From an uncultured Porphyromonadaceae bacterium (GTDB lineage: Bacteria > Bacteroidota > Bacteroidia > Bacteroidales > Muribaculaceae), in the NCBI GenBank assembly GCA_900546365.1, contig URCF01000007.1, positions 1-64,000 on the forward strand: a stretch of 64,000 nt of DNA, read 5' to 3'. The position numbers were made by a program, and so were the translations under genes. Position 1 is the stretch's first letter. Each line of letters begins with the position of its first letter. Shown here in pieces: positions 1-8,660 of the stretch. Below the pieces are notes generated by a model that made no database searches, was not told where the DNA came from, and saw nothing but the letters and a program-made list of their open reading frames with translations.

Positions 1-19
1 CTAAATCATAAATATTGTG

Positions 20-27
20 TAGATTTG
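20..27 (+). promoter_or_regulatory. -7 promoter element for DJ-1/PfpI gene
   Basis: TAGATTTG matches the Bacteroidota -7 consensus TAnnTTTG and lies 30 nt before the ATG at 58. No clear -33 TTTG can be judged this close to the window edge. Confidence 0.5.
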
Positions 28-57
28 TCACTAATCTTTACCAACATAAAGCAACTT

Positions 58-630
58 ATGAAACCGTCTTACATTTTCCTTGCCCCCGGCTTCGAAGAGA
101 TCGAAGCCCTGGCCACTGTTGATGTACTCCGCCGTTGCGGTATGGAACTGCACACTGTGTCAATCGGCAACACCCATCATGTGGAGGGCGCTCACGGCAT
201 AAGCGTGAACGCTGACAAAATCCTTGAAGAAATCGATATCCACAATGCTGACTGGCTCATACTACCCGGAGGTATGCCCGGCGCCACCAATCTGGCCCAA
301 TGCGACACCCTCACATCGGCACTTCTGAGCCATTACCGCGCCGGCCACAATATCGCAGCCATCTGCGCGAGTCCGGCTGTGGTGCTCGCCCCTCTCGGAA
401 TTCTCGACAACAAAAACGCCACCTGCTATCCCGGCTTTGAAAGCCAGGCTCCAAAAGCCCGCATGACAGGCCGCGAAGTGGAGATTGCCCACAATGTGAT
501 CACTGCCAACGGCCCCGCAAGCACATTGCTGTTTGCGTTTGCAATTGCCACCGCCACTGTCGGCGCGGACAAAGCCAAGGAAGTGTCCAACGGCATGCTC
601 TACACCAACGAGCGGCCGCCCGAATTTTAA
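58..630 (+). CDS. DJ-1/PfpI (ThiJ) family protein
   Basis: A 190-residue cytosolic protein of the DJ-1/PfpI superfamily, the YajL/DJ-1 branch linked to protection from carbonyl and oxidative stress. The fold signature is plain: the N-terminal strand and PGFEEIEA segment carry the conserved Glu (about residue 16), the LPGG turn is at about 69-72, and the nucleophile elbow AAICASPAV puts Cys at about 103, matching Cys106 of human DJ-1. I chose the ATG at 58; an upstream TTG at 25 would overlap the probable promoter. The gene ends in a strong terminator shared with the convergent lipoprotein gene. The exact activity (deglycase, chaperone or other) cannot be told from sequence. Confidence 0.92.
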   Translation: MKPSYIFLAPGFEEIEALATVDVLRRCGMELHTVSIGNTHHVEGAHGISVNADKILEEIDIHNADWLILPGGMPGATNLAQCDTLTSALLSHYRAGHNIAAICASPAVVLAPLGILDNKNATCYPGFESQAPKARMTGREVEIAHNVITANGPASTLLFAFAIATATVGADKAKEVSNGMLYTNERPPEF

Positions 631-641
631 AGAGTCTGCAG

Positions 642-678
642 ATTTGCATCATCCACTCAGGGTGATGCAAATTTTTTA
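642..678. terminator. Bidirectional terminator between convergent genes
   Basis: A 13-bp stem (642-654 with 660-672, one G-U pair) with a 5-nt ACTCA loop is followed by a T run at 672-677. It sits between the DJ-1 gene stop and the stop of the leftward lipoprotein gene, so it can end both transcripts. Confidence 0.85.
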
Positions 679-1554
679 TATGCTTTGGGGAGTGAGGTTG
701 GGTGACAGATGGCACTCGATATTATATGCCGTGCCATCGTCAAGTGTCAGCACAAACTGCAGGTCGAGAAGGTCAGCCATGTTGGCTGTCGCCTCCAAAG
801 CCGACACCGTGGCTCCATCCACTGCCACCGTTCCGGGCAGCGACAGCCTGTATCCTTCCTCATCGAAAATGAGGCCCACATTGGAAATACGGAACGACAT
901 CGACCGATGGTTGTCATCAGGCAGCAACCCCTGCACATCCATCACCGCCAGCAGCGTGTGAGGGTCAAAATCCAGCGACACAGTGGTGGAATAGCAGATA
1001 CGCGACTCCCCGGTGGAGGTGTTGAAGCTCACTGTGGTTCCCTCACCCACCACCACATACGGATAGGCTCGGACAGTGTATGCGCCATCCACCGTGTAGG
1101 TGGCCACCACCCCGCGGTTCTCGCACGCCGAGGATTTCTTTGGCTCATAGTACACTATATGGAGGTCGGAGAACGTGTGGGGTGCGTTGACAGGCGTTGC
1201 GGGTGTCAGGGCCACCGCATCGATGATACGCTGCACATCGGGAGTGCCTACGCTGTACACCCACGGCACATCGGTGAATGTGTAGTCGGCAGGCACCTCA
1301 TCTGGCGACACCTTGAAGTTGCGGATGGTGAAAGTGACGATTCTATCGTCGTCGTTGAACGCAAATTCGTAGCGCACATCATCCATCACACTTGCCGACA
1401 ACCCGGAGCTGGCCATGCCGGCGTTACTGATCACATGAAAAGACTCAGCCGATGTGAAACGGTCGAGTTTGGCTTCAGGATCCGATTCGCCGGCGCACGC
1501 CGTGGCGAGCAATCCAAGTGCCGATAGCAGGGGTAATAGTTGAAAGCGTTTCAT
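676..1554 (-). CDS. Lipoprotein of unknown function, partner of the TonB receptor
   Basis: A 292-residue predicted lipoprotein. The signal peptide ends in a lipobox (LLATAC, Cys about 20). The rest is rich in short hydrophobic/Thr-Val strands and looks all-beta, with two similar halves around the YTFTDVPWVY and YRLSLPGTV segments. I do not recognise a named family. It starts 31 bp after the stop of the TonB-dependent receptor on the same strand, so the two are probably co-transcribed and it may be a surface or periplasmic accessory to that receptor; this is inference from position only. The ATG at 1554 is the only sensible start because it opens the signal peptide. Confidence 0.75.
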   Translation of the reverse strand: MKRFQLLPLLSALGLLATACAGESDPEAKLDRFTSAESFHVISNAGMASSGLSASVMDDVRYEFAFNDDDRIVTFTIRNFKVSPDEVPADYTFTDVPWVYSVGTPDVQRIIDAVALTPATPVNAPHTFSDLHIVYYEPKKSSACENRGVVATYTVDGAYTVRAYPYVVVGEGTTVSFNTSTGESRICYSTTVSLDFDPHTLLAVMDVQGLLPDDNHRSMSFRISNVGLIFDEEGYRLSLPGTVAVDGATVSALEATANMADLLDLQFVLTLDDGTAYNIECHLSPNLTPQSI

Positions 1555-1585
1555 ATACTTTCAACCCCCGGCAAGGGCGTTTGGT

Positions 1586-3880
1586 TCAGAAATTCAAGCG
1601 GATTGTGCCCCCTACTGTGCAGGGACGGCCACGCTGTACGAACTGATTGCCTATACTTTCAAAATAGAATGTGTGGTAGCGGGTGGCTGTGAGATTTTCA
1701 GTCCATGCCTGCAGCTCAATCCACCCGTGGGAAGCTGTGACATTGAGGCCGAGCAAAGCGTAGAAAGGCTGCGACAGGGAGTTCTCCTCATTCCATTGTA
1801 TGCGACCCACGCCGCGGAGATTGGTGTTGAAATCAAGAGCCCAATTTTTCGGCAAAGTCAGCGAATAGGTCACCGACCCGAAGAGTGTGTGCTGCGGTGC
1901 GTAGGGCACATAGTTGCCATCGTAGGAGTGCTTTCCATCGCTGAAACTCTTGAATTTGGCGTTGGTGTAACCATAGCTCAACGCGGTGGACCAATGCTCG
2001 TTGGGGTTGCAACGAATCTGCACTTCAGCTCCGAAGCTGCGGGTTTTGCCGGCATTGGTGGTCACGCGGCCCGTGGTATTTCCGTCGGGGAAAATGGTGA
2101 GCTGCTGGTTACGGCAATCGATATAGAACAGAGCCAGGTCGGTGTGCACCCTCCCATCGGCACAGCGCACATGCGCACCCACCTCATAGTTCCAGCTTGT
2201 TTCGGGCTTGTATGTAACATAGCGGTCCACGGAATATTCCGACGCTCCGGGCATGAAACCCTGCATAGACGCAGGGATGTTCGATCTTATCTGCGACATC
2301 ATCTCCTGCTGCAGGAACTCGCTGAACATCTGGGTATTGTATCCACCGCTCTTGTACCCTTTGCTCACAGTGGCATAGACATCACTCTTGCTCTCCATCG
2401 GCAGCTCGTAGCTGACGGTGAACTTGGGCATAAACTCAAGGAAATGCTGGTGCAGCTTGCCGGTGTTGTCATATTGCAGCTCATAGTTGCCCAGCGGACG
2501 GACCATATTGTTGCTATGCAAACTCATGCTGAACCCAGTGTCATATTCATTATGATAGCGCATACGCACCATTTCATAGTCGAGTCGTCCGCCGACAGCT
2601 ATATTGAAAGCGCCGAGATCCAGAGCGCTCTCATGATAAAGAGCCACACCATGTGTTGGCAGGGAGAAATCACTGCCGAGCACAAAACTGTCGTCAAGCC
2701 AGTTCATCCGCACGGGCACTCCCGGCAGATTATTGACCTTTCCGGTAATCAAGGTGGAGATACCGTCCTCCTTGAATGTGACAGGAGCCCACATCGAGGC
2801 GTGCTTGTAGAATGCGAATGCACCCACAAGCCAATGATAGGCATCCTTCACCCCCTTGATCACAAGATCCTGGGTCAAGGCCCATTCGTGCCGCCGCTGG
2901 GTGAGAGTGAAGTAGCGGAGCGGTGTGAAATCCTGGTCAAGGGTCATATTGTCATCGATATACTGCACGCTGGTGATGCTTGACAGAGTGAAATTCGGAC
3001 GCACCCAATGCACCGTAAGTCCATCGGTCAATGAGTTGCGGCGATAGAAGCAGGTGTCGTTGTAGTTCACCATACCAGTTTCGCTATGGCGTCCCTCAGG
3101 CATATATTCGTAGGGATAGCCGCCGTTGCGGTTGAGATTGAAAGATGCCACATTGCTCACTTTCAGGCTGGTTGACGGGCGCCATTCAGTGCGCCACCGC
3201 AGTTGAAGGCTTTTTTCGGTGCCAGTTTTGTAATCGTTGTATAGGTTGCGGTAGAATCCGCTGCTGAAATTGAAATATCCGCTGAACGCCATCCCCAGCT
3301 TGGGCGAGAACTTGGCGTAATGGCTGAGAGTGAGCGTGGCTTCGGGGCCGCTGCCTACTCTCGCGCTCACACGGCTACCCTGATACCTCATCGGCGAAAG
3401 GGTGTAGATATTGATCTGTCCCGCCATGGTGTTGCGGCCATAAAGGGTGGTCTGCGGACCGCGGAGCACCTCGATGCGCTCAATGTCGGCGAGATTGAAA
3501 TCATAGTTGTCCTTGTTGAGGATAGGCACATTGTCCACGCTCAACCCCACAGCGGGCTGATCCATACGCGCCCCAAGGCCGCGCACATATATGCTGGAGG
3601 TCATGCGGCTGCCATACTGCGGGATATAGAAGTTGGGGGCTATCTCGCTCACGCCGTGAAGGCCGGCCACTCCGAGCTGTTCAATCTGAGCCTGCGGCAT
3701 GGTGGTGGTGGCCAAAGGCATAAGGCTGAGGTCAGCGCTCTGCTTGATGGCAGTTACAGTCACTTCGCTCAGGCGCATGGCACTGTCAACCGGAGCCGAT
3801 ATATTGCCGCCGTTGGCTGCGGCATGCGCGTTAAGAGCAACGGCACAGGCACACAAAACAGCGATGGATTGTAATTTCAT
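1586..3880 (-). CDS. TonB-dependent outer-membrane receptor
   Basis: A 764-residue TonB-dependent receptor. After a signal peptide (to about 23) there is a TonB-box-like EVTVTA, then a plug domain with the family signatures IYVRGLG, IERIEVLRGPQTTLYGRN and AGQINI, and a 22-strand-type barrel ending in an aromatic residue (RLNF). It lacks the N-terminal carboxypeptidase-regulatory domain of SusC-type receptors, so it resembles the compact siderophore/haem/vitamin class rather than a glycan importer. The ATG at 3880 is preferred to a TTG at 3889 because a consensus promoter lies only about 20 bp upstream. The following gene encodes a lipoprotein, but no SusD homologue is present. The substrate is unknown. 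Confidence 0.92.
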   Translation of the reverse strand: MKLQSIAVLCACAVALNAHAAANGGNISAPVDSAMRLSEVTVTAIKQSADLSLMPLATTTMPQAQIEQLGVAGLHGVSEIAPNFYIPQYGSRMTSSIYVRGLGARMDQPAVGLSVDNVPILNKDNYDFNLADIERIEVLRGPQTTLYGRNTMAGQINIYTLSPMRYQGSRVSARVGSGPEATLTLSHYAKFSPKLGMAFSGYFNFSSGFYRNLYNDYKTGTEKSLQLRWRTEWRPSTSLKVSNVASFNLNRNGGYPYEYMPEGRHSETGMVNYNDTCFYRRNSLTDGLTVHWVRPNFTLSSITSVQYIDDNMTLDQDFTPLRYFTLTQRRHEWALTQDLVIKGVKDAYHWLVGAFAFYKHASMWAPVTFKEDGISTLITGKVNNLPGVPVRMNWLDDSFVLGSDFSLPTHGVALYHESALDLGAFNIAVGGRLDYEMVRMRYHNEYDTGFSMSLHSNNMVRPLGNYELQYDNTGKLHQHFLEFMPKFTVSYELPMESKSDVYATVSKGYKSGGYNTQMFSEFLQQEMMSQIRSNIPASMQGFMPGASEYSVDRYVTYKPETSWNYEVGAHVRCADGRVHTDLALFYIDCRNQQLTIFPDGNTTGRVTTNAGKTRSFGAEVQIRCNPNEHWSTALSYGYTNAKFKSFSDGKHSYDGNYVPYAPQHTLFGSVTYSLTLPKNWALDFNTNLRGVGRIQWNEENSLSQPFYALLGLNVTASHGWIELQAWTENLTATRYHTFYFESIGNQFVQRGRPCTVGGTIRLNF

Positions 3881-3902
3881 AAATGACAATTGTAATGAGC
3901 CG

Positions 3903-3933
3903 CAAAGTTACAGCATTTTATTCAGTATGCAAA
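3903..3933 (-). promoter_or_regulatory. Consensus Bacteroidota promoter for TonB receptor
   Basis: On the minus strand TTTG (3930-3933), 19 nt, TAACTTTG (3903-3910) fits the -33/-7 consensus. The predicted start of transcription gives a very short 5' leader. The -33 box overlaps the T tract of the terminator of the upstream OmpH-like gene. Confidence 0.75.
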
Positions 3934-3970
3934 AAAACTGTGCACCCCCGGACAACTCCGGGAGTGCACA
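3931..3970 (-). terminator. Terminator of the OmpH-like lipoprotein gene
   Basis: Outer arms TGTGCAC (3939-3945) and GTGCACA (3964-3970) enclose a second CCGGA/TCCGG stem. On the minus strand the hairpin is followed by a run of seven T (A at 3931-3937). Confidence 0.8.
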
Positions 3971-3992
3971 TTGATTATGGTCTGTAATGAAT

Positions 3993-4598
3993 TTATTTTT
4001 TCACTTTGTTGTAACGGGCATTCAATCCGCTGAGCACTTCATCAGTGATGTCAAGGGCGGGGTTGAAATAAACGCCTGCAGCTCTATACAATATGGCATC
4101 GTAATGTTTTGTGGCGTTATAATCTTTGATGAAGGCGTTGATGGAGTCGGTGAGCTGCTGCTGCTGAGCGGCGAGCTGCTGCTCGGTGTTGCGCTGCATA
4201 TTGGCGAGATAGTTCTGCGCATCCTCCTGCATCTTGTTGAATTTAGCCATATCGGCGTTGTAGCTTGCCTCTGACAAATAGCCGTTGGACTTCATTTTCT
4301 GCTCGATTTGCGCACCGAACTTCTGGATTTCGTTGGCGCGGGCCTGGCGGGCGTTTTCAAGCTTACTGTATTCACGGATGGCCTGTTCCTTGAAATCTTT
4401 GGCCAGATTATAGTTGGCACTGATGGTGTCCTCGTTTATGTAACGGATGTTGATGGCCGGGGTAACGGCGGTCACGCTGTCTTTGCCGGCGGGGGCAGAC
4501 TCTCCGGGAGCTTCTGTGGAGTTGGACGAGCATGAGGCAAGAGAGCTGATGGCCAGCACTGCGATGAGTGCGTTAGCAGCAATAGCTGATTTTTTCAT
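3993..4598 (-). CDS. OmpH/Skp-family lipoprotein
   Basis: A 201-residue protein with the Skp/OmpH layout: a short N-terminal strand (INIRYINEDTI), a long charged coiled coil (about residues 65-160, rich in Lys, Glu, Gln) and a final strand segment (DAILYRAAGVYFNPALDITDEVL) typical of the family. Skp chaperones hold unfolded outer-membrane proteins in the periplasm. Unusually, this copy has a lipobox (LASC, Cys about 23) followed by Ser, so it should be a membrane-anchored lipoprotein rather than soluble. It has its own terminator and lies 46 bp after the small membrane-protein gene on the same strand. The family is confident; the client range is unknown. Confidence 0.85.
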   Translation of the reverse strand: MKKSAIAANALIAVLAISSLASCSSNSTEAPGESAPAGKDSVTAVTPAINIRYINEDTISANYNLAKDFKEQAIREYSKLENARQARANEIQKFGAQIEQKMKSNGYLSEASYNADMAKFNKMQEDAQNYLANMQRNTEQQLAAQQQQLTDSINAFIKDYNATKHYDAILYRAAGVYFNPALDITDEVLSGLNARYNKVKK

Positions 4599-4644
4599 TG
4601 TTGGATGATATGGTAAATTTATTTATATACTAATGTGTGAACAG

Positions 4645-4812
4645 TTAGTCATCGTCACTATGCGCGGCACAGCCTATATGCTTTTGGCGAAGCGCAGGGA
4701 TATCCTTCACATGGCCTGACGGGAATTTACCCCCTTTGACAAACAATGCCTTCACTCCGAGCAGAACAACCGCCACAAGAAGCAATCCAATTGTTAAAAA
4801 GAGTAATTTCAT
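4645..4812 (-). CDS. Small single-pass membrane protein
   Basis: A 55-residue protein starting at the ATG at 4812 (MKLLFLT). One N-terminal membrane helix (about 3-21) is followed by a short soluble tail with the pattern KFPSGHVKDIPALRQKHIGC and an acidic end (SDDD). I have an impression that short proteins with such an F-P-x-x-H...ALR...GIGC tail recur in Bacteroidales genomes, but I cannot verify it and know no function. The upstream ATG-less extension to 4869 would cross the promoter element. It lies 46 bp before the OmpH-like gene and may be co-transcribed with it. Confidence 0.65.
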   Translation of the reverse strand: MKLLFLTIGLLLVAVVLLGVKALFVKGGKFPSGHVKDIPALRQKHIGCAAHSDDD

Positions 4813-4835
4813 AGGCTTATTATGCTTTTGCAGTG

Positions 4836-4843
4836 CAAATATA
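4836..4843 (-). promoter_or_regulatory. -7 element upstream of the small membrane protein
   Basis: Minus-strand TATATTTG, followed by CA, lies 23 bp before the ATG at 4812. It fits TAnnTTTG; no good -33 box is visible. Confidence 0.55.
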
Positions 4844-4966
4844 TGAAACGAAACTAAATTTTTTGTCATAACTGAATTTTATTTTGTACCTTAGTGTGCT
4901 CCTAAGCGAGTTTTTTAACATTATTTTCCACTTACTAAGCTAAAAACTAACTCTAATTGCATATTT

Positions 4967-6427
4967 ATGGAACTAAAAGACCTAAAACCCACCCGGGTAT
5001 TTGAGATTTTCGATGCCATCACCAAGGTGCCCCGACCCTCGAAAAAGGAAGAAAAGATACGCCAATTCCTGCTTGACTTCGCAAAGCAGCATAACCTCGC
5101 CAGCAAAACCGATGCTGTCGGCAATGTAGTAATCACCAAACCCGCCACTCCGGGACATGAGAATGCACCCGTCATCATTCTGCAGGGTCACATGGATATG
5201 GTGTGCGAGAGCAACAACAAGGATTTTGATTTCGAGAACAACCCCATCACCACTATCATCGACGGCGAATGGGTACGTGCCGACGGCACCACTCTCGGCG
5301 CTGACAACGGTATCGGCGTGGCTGCTTCACTGGCAGTGCTCACCGACCCCGACCTCGTGCACGGTCCGCTGGAAGCCCTCTTCACTGTGGATGAGGAAAC
5401 AGGCATGACCGGCGCGTTCAACATCGGCGACAACATGATTTCGGGCGACATGCTCCTCAACCTCGACTCCGAGGATGATGCCGAAATATTCGTGGGATGC
5501 GCCGGCGGCGTGGACACTGTGTGCACTTTCCACTACAACCGCTCCTACGCGCCCAAAGATTTCTGCTACTTCCGCATCGACATAGCCAAATGCCTCGGCG
5601 GTCACTCCGGAGGCGACATCCATCTCGGCCGTGCCAACGCCAACAAGCTGCTCGCCCGCTTCCTGTTCAACCTCAGCAAGGAGCATGAGATTGTGCTCAG
5701 CGAAATCGACGGCGGCAATCTGCGCAATGCCATTCCCCGCGCCGCACACGCCGTGATCGGTGTCCACACATCCAAGAAAGAGGCTGTGCGTGTGGCTCTG
5801 AACGAATATGTGGCTCAGGTGGAGAACGAATACAAGGATCTCGAGCCCACCATGGAAATCGCCATGGAGAGCGTTGACACCCCCGAATTTGCCGTGGACC
5901 AGGAAACAACCATCGCTGTGGTTCGCGCCCTCTACAGTGCTCCTCACGGAGTGGTGTCCATGAGCCGCGAGCTTGAGGGGCTGGTTGAAACCTCCACCAA
6001 CCTCGCATCGGTGAAGATGGCTGCCAACAACAAGATCATCGTCACCACCAGCCAGCGCAGCTCTGTGGATTCACGCAAGTGGGATATCGCCAACCAGGTG
6101 GAGGCTCTGTTCCTGCTCGCCGGTGCCACCGTGGAGCATGGCGAAGGGTATCCCGGATGGCAGCCCAACATGGACTCCCCCATCATGAAGATTGCCCGCG
6201 ATGCCTACAAGGAGCTCTACGGCATCACTCCGGCCATCAAAGCCATCCACGCCGGATTGGAATGCGGCTTATTCCTCGAGAAGTTCCCGCACCTCGACAT
6301 GGTGTCGTTCGGTCCCACACTTCAGGGTGTACACTCTCCCTCGGAGCGTATGCACATCCCCGCAGTGGAACGGTTCTATGAGCAGCTGAAGCTCACCATC
6401 ACCAAGGTGGCCGACCTCAAGAAATAA
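4967..6427 (+). CDS. pepD: Aminoacyl-histidine dipeptidase (peptidase M20C)
   Basis: A 486-residue cytosolic metallo-dipeptidase that cleaves Xaa-His and other dipeptides with a two-zinc centre. The M20 ligands are visible in order: GHMDMV (His75, Asp77), LGADNGIG (Asp113), VDEETG (catalytic Glu143 and ligand Glu144), LDSEDD and, near the C terminus, HAGLECG. The dimerisation/lid domain lies between about 205 and 390, with the conserved LGGHSGGDIH segment just before it. Length is normal for PepD. It is divergent from the small membrane-protein gene and ends with its own hairpin terminator, so it looks monocistronic. Confidence 0.96.
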   Translation: MELKDLKPTRVFEIFDAITKVPRPSKKEEKIRQFLLDFAKQHNLASKTDAVGNVVITKPATPGHENAPVIILQGHMDMVCESNNKDFDFENNPITTIIDGEWVRADGTTLGADNGIGVAASLAVLTDPDLVHGPLEALFTVDEETGMTGAFNIGDNMISGDMLLNLDSEDDAEIFVGCAGGVDTVCTFHYNRSYAPKDFCYFRIDIAKCLGGHSGGDIHLGRANANKLLARFLFNLSKEHEIVLSEIDGGNLRNAIPRAAHAVIGVHTSKKEAVRVALNEYVAQVENEYKDLEPTMEIAMESVDTPEFAVDQETTIAVVRALYSAPHGVVSMSRELEGLVETSTNLASVKMAANNKIIVTTSQRSSVDSRKWDIANQVEALFLLAGATVEHGEGYPGWQPNMDSPIMKIARDAYKELYGITPAIKAIHAGLECGLFLEKFPHLDMVSFGPTLQGVHSPSERMHIPAVERFYEQLKLTITKVADLKK

Positions 6428-6439
6428 CATTTATCCCAT

Positions 6440-6487
6440 ATTGGCCTGCGGCATATTTAATAATGTGTACGCAGGCCAATTTATTTT
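6440..6487 (+). terminator. Terminator of pepD
   Basis: Perfect 11-bp arms ATTGGCCTGCG (6440-6450) and CGCAGGCCAAT (6470-6480) enclose a 19-nt loop and are followed by TTATTTT. Confidence 0.8.
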
Positions 6488-6505
6488 CATCTCCTGCCTC
6501 ATGCC

Positions 6506-7270
6506 ATGAAACATCTTCTTACCCTCATCTTTCTTGCCTGCTGCATGCCCGTTTGCATGGCCACCGTTCTTCCGGAGGCTAATGACTCCACCGTCACTGA
6601 CACAGAAGCTGTGCCCGACACCATTGTCAGGCTCACCGACAATGACTATCTCGAAGTGGCCGAGCGACTGGGGGTGGAAGTGGCTGCGATGAAAGCGGTG
6701 GTGGAGATTGAAGCGGGAGTGTCGCATCAGGGATTTTTCGCCCCGGGCAAACCTATTATCAATTTCGACCTCACAATGTTTCGCCGCTTTGCCGGCAAAA
6801 GAGGTATCAACCTCGCCAAATACCGCAGCTCGCACGCCGAGGTGTTCTCCGCTGTCAACCCACGCCGTCACGGCTCCACACAGGCCGGACAGCACGCACG
6901 CCTCCGCAAGGCACGCTCAATTGACGAGCGCACTGCCGTGGAAGGCACTTTCTGGGGAATGTTTCAGATTGGTGGGTTCAATTGGAAAAAATGTGGTGCC
7001 GAGAGCCTTGAGGATTTTGTCAACAAAATGAGCCGCTCGGAGCGCGACCAGTTGGAACTGTTTGCCAACTTCCTGCAATCCTCAGGCCTTGACAAACATC
7101 TGCGAACCAAGAACTGGGCTGCTTTCTCGCGTGGCTACAACGGCCCCGGCTACGCCAAACGGCGCTACCACACCCGCATGGCTTCGGCTTACGCCAAGCA
7201 TAAAGCCAAGGAAAAGGAGAAAGCGAAAGCTAACGCTTCAGCATCCACAGACACACCACAAGCCCGATAG
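6506..7270 (+). CDS. Secreted N-acetylmuramidase (DUF3380)
   Basis: A 254-residue exported peptidoglycan hydrolase. A signal peptide (about 1-19) is followed by a short linker and then the N-acetylmuramidase domain. The candidate catalytic Glu sits in VVEIEAG (Glu67/69). Downstream are GKPIINFDLTMF, the WGMFQIGGFNW segment, and WAAFSRGYNGPGY, all hallmarks of the family. The C-terminal tail is Lys/Ala-rich, low complexity and probably disordered. The family is known from phage endolysins and cellular autolysins; with a signal peptide and cell-envelope neighbours a cellular role is likelier. Its last 41 bp overlap the end of the convergent flippase gene. Confidence 0.88.
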   Translation: MKHLLTLIFLACCMPVCMATVLPEANDSTVTDTEAVPDTIVRLTDNDYLEVAERLGVEVAAMKAVVEIEAGVSHQGFFAPGKPIINFDLTMFRRFAGKRGINLAKYRSSHAEVFSAVNPRRHGSTQAGQHARLRKARSIDERTAVEGTFWGMFQIGGFNWKKCGAESLEDFVNKMSRSERDQLELFANFLQSSGLDKHLRTKNWAAFSRGYNGPGYAKRRYHTRMASAYAKHKAKEKEKAKANASASTDTPQAR

Positions 7271-8657
7271 CAGCCGTCAGCAGCGACATCCACACCGACA
7301 CAGCTGCGGCCAGCCACACTGTCAGCGATATGAGCGCCATGCTCAAGGCCACCCACCAAGCTGTGGCGGATGCCATTCTATAACCATATCTGCAACGCAC
7401 CACCATATATACTATCACGGCATAAAGCAGATACCACACTGCGAATGCCCATCCCAATCCGCTCAGACCCATCAAATGGTATCCGGCTATCGAAAGCCCG
7501 AGACACAGCAATCCGGATACTGTCTCCATAGCCATATACACATGTCCGTCGCCTTTGGCCACCACCATATAACCCATGCACCACGACACGCAGCGTCCCA
7601 CGCATCCAAGCATAGCGAGCATGATATATGGCACCGCCGGAAGAAACTCCGAGGAATAGAGGAGCCTCACCACCACCGGAGCCAGGGCCGCGAGCACACA
7701 ACTCAGCCCCACCACCACACACAGCATCACATATATTTCATGATTGACAAACACGTTTCCGCGCTTCGCTCCGCGCCCCATGGCTTGAGACAACCGGGGA
7801 AAAAACTCCATACCTATGGCAGAGAACACCACTCCCATATATTTCACCACCACGGTGTAGCCGCACTGGAAATATCCGAGCTGCTGCCCGCCGCCGTGAT
7901 TGTTGACATACGACATCAGTATGTAATTGACCACCCATACCACAAATCCTGAGGCGGTTAGAAACAGTCCGAACCGGAGCATATCCTTTGAGCTCCCGAT
8001 ATACTCGCCATGATTGGCATCGGAAGTGTTGAACCGTGTCCTGTATCTCTGCCACCAATAGCACACGAACATGCTAACCGAGTAGGCCAGTATCACCGGC
8101 ACCACGCCATCGATGCGCCACACATACAGCATGGGCACCGACACGAAGAGTGCCACAAGCGAACCGCTAACCGATGCCTTCGCTATCGCCGCGAGCCTGT
8201 TGACTCCCTGCAGCACTCCCGACTCCATGGCCGTGAGTGAATTGAACAGTATGCAGACCCCCAGCCAGCAGAATCCCCACCAATAGGAATAGTCGCCAAA
8301 TGACATATAGCTCAGCACCGGACTCAGGCATGCGCACAGCACTCCGAGCAGCACTCCGAGCACAAGCGCCAGACGCCGCCCCACGAAGATGCTCACCTGA
8401 CGGCCCGGCCCGTCATGGCGCGATGCTATCTGCCTCACGGCACTGTTCCTCAGTCCCGACTGCGTCAAGGCTCCTATCATCTCCACCACCGAGTTGAACA
8501 GACCGAACAGTCCTACCCCGGCCGCTCCTACCCACAGGGCCACAAGCTTGGTGCGCACAAGTCCGCACAGCATAGCCAGCCCCTCGGCGGTGCCGAACAC
8601 ACCGAGAGCCTTGAGCACCATGGCCGACAATCGCGATGACACCACCTTGCTGCCCAT
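7230..8657 (-). CDS. Polysaccharide/lipid-linked oligosaccharide flippase (Wzx-like, MOP superfamily)
   Basis: A 475-residue integral membrane protein with about 12-14 hydrophobic segments. The N terminus (LGVFGTAEGLAMLCGLVRTKLVALWVG) and the GLFGLFNSVVEMI segment are typical of O-antigen/ECA translocases of the MOP superfamily, which flip undecaprenyl-linked glycans across the inner membrane. It is the last gene of the dut-TPR-DUF4292-EnvC run, starting 3 bp after the EnvC-like stop, so it is surely co-transcribed. There are no glycosyltransferases nearby, so its substrate may be a conserved envelope glycan rather than a variable O antigen; that is inference. Its 3' end overlaps the convergent muramidase gene. 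Confidence 0.85.
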   Translation of the reverse strand: MGSKVVSSRLSAMVLKALGVFGTAEGLAMLCGLVRTKLVALWVGAAGVGLFGLFNSVVEMIGALTQSGLRNSAVRQIASRHDGPGRQVSIFVGRRLALVLGVLLGVLCACLSPVLSYMSFGDYSYWWGFCWLGVCILFNSLTAMESGVLQGVNRLAAIAKASVSGSLVALFVSVPMLYVWRIDGVVPVILAYSVSMFVCYWWQRYRTRFNTSDANHGEYIGSSKDMLRFGLFLTASGFVVWVVNYILMSYVNNHGGGQQLGYFQCGYTVVVKYMGVVFSAIGMEFFPRLSQAMGRGAKRGNVFVNHEIYVMLCVVVGLSCVLAALAPVVVRLLYSSEFLPAVPYIMLAMLGCVGRCVSWCMGYMVVAKGDGHVYMAMETVSGLLCLGLSIAGYHLMGLSGLGWAFAVWYLLYAVIVYMVVRCRYGYRMASATAWWVALSMALISLTVWLAAAVSVWMSLLTAAIGLVVCLWMLKR

Positions 8658-8660
8658 GCT

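Noticed and set aside
709..1527. Long plus-strand frame (272 codons) opposite the lipoprotein gene
   Set aside because: It is antisense to a convincing signal-peptide lipoprotein, is His/Arg-rich in the way typical of shadow frames of GC-rich genes, and has no recognisable domain or promoter.
6506..7270. Phage endolysin
   Set aside because: The muramidase has a Sec-type signal peptide and cellular neighbours; no phage genes surround it.
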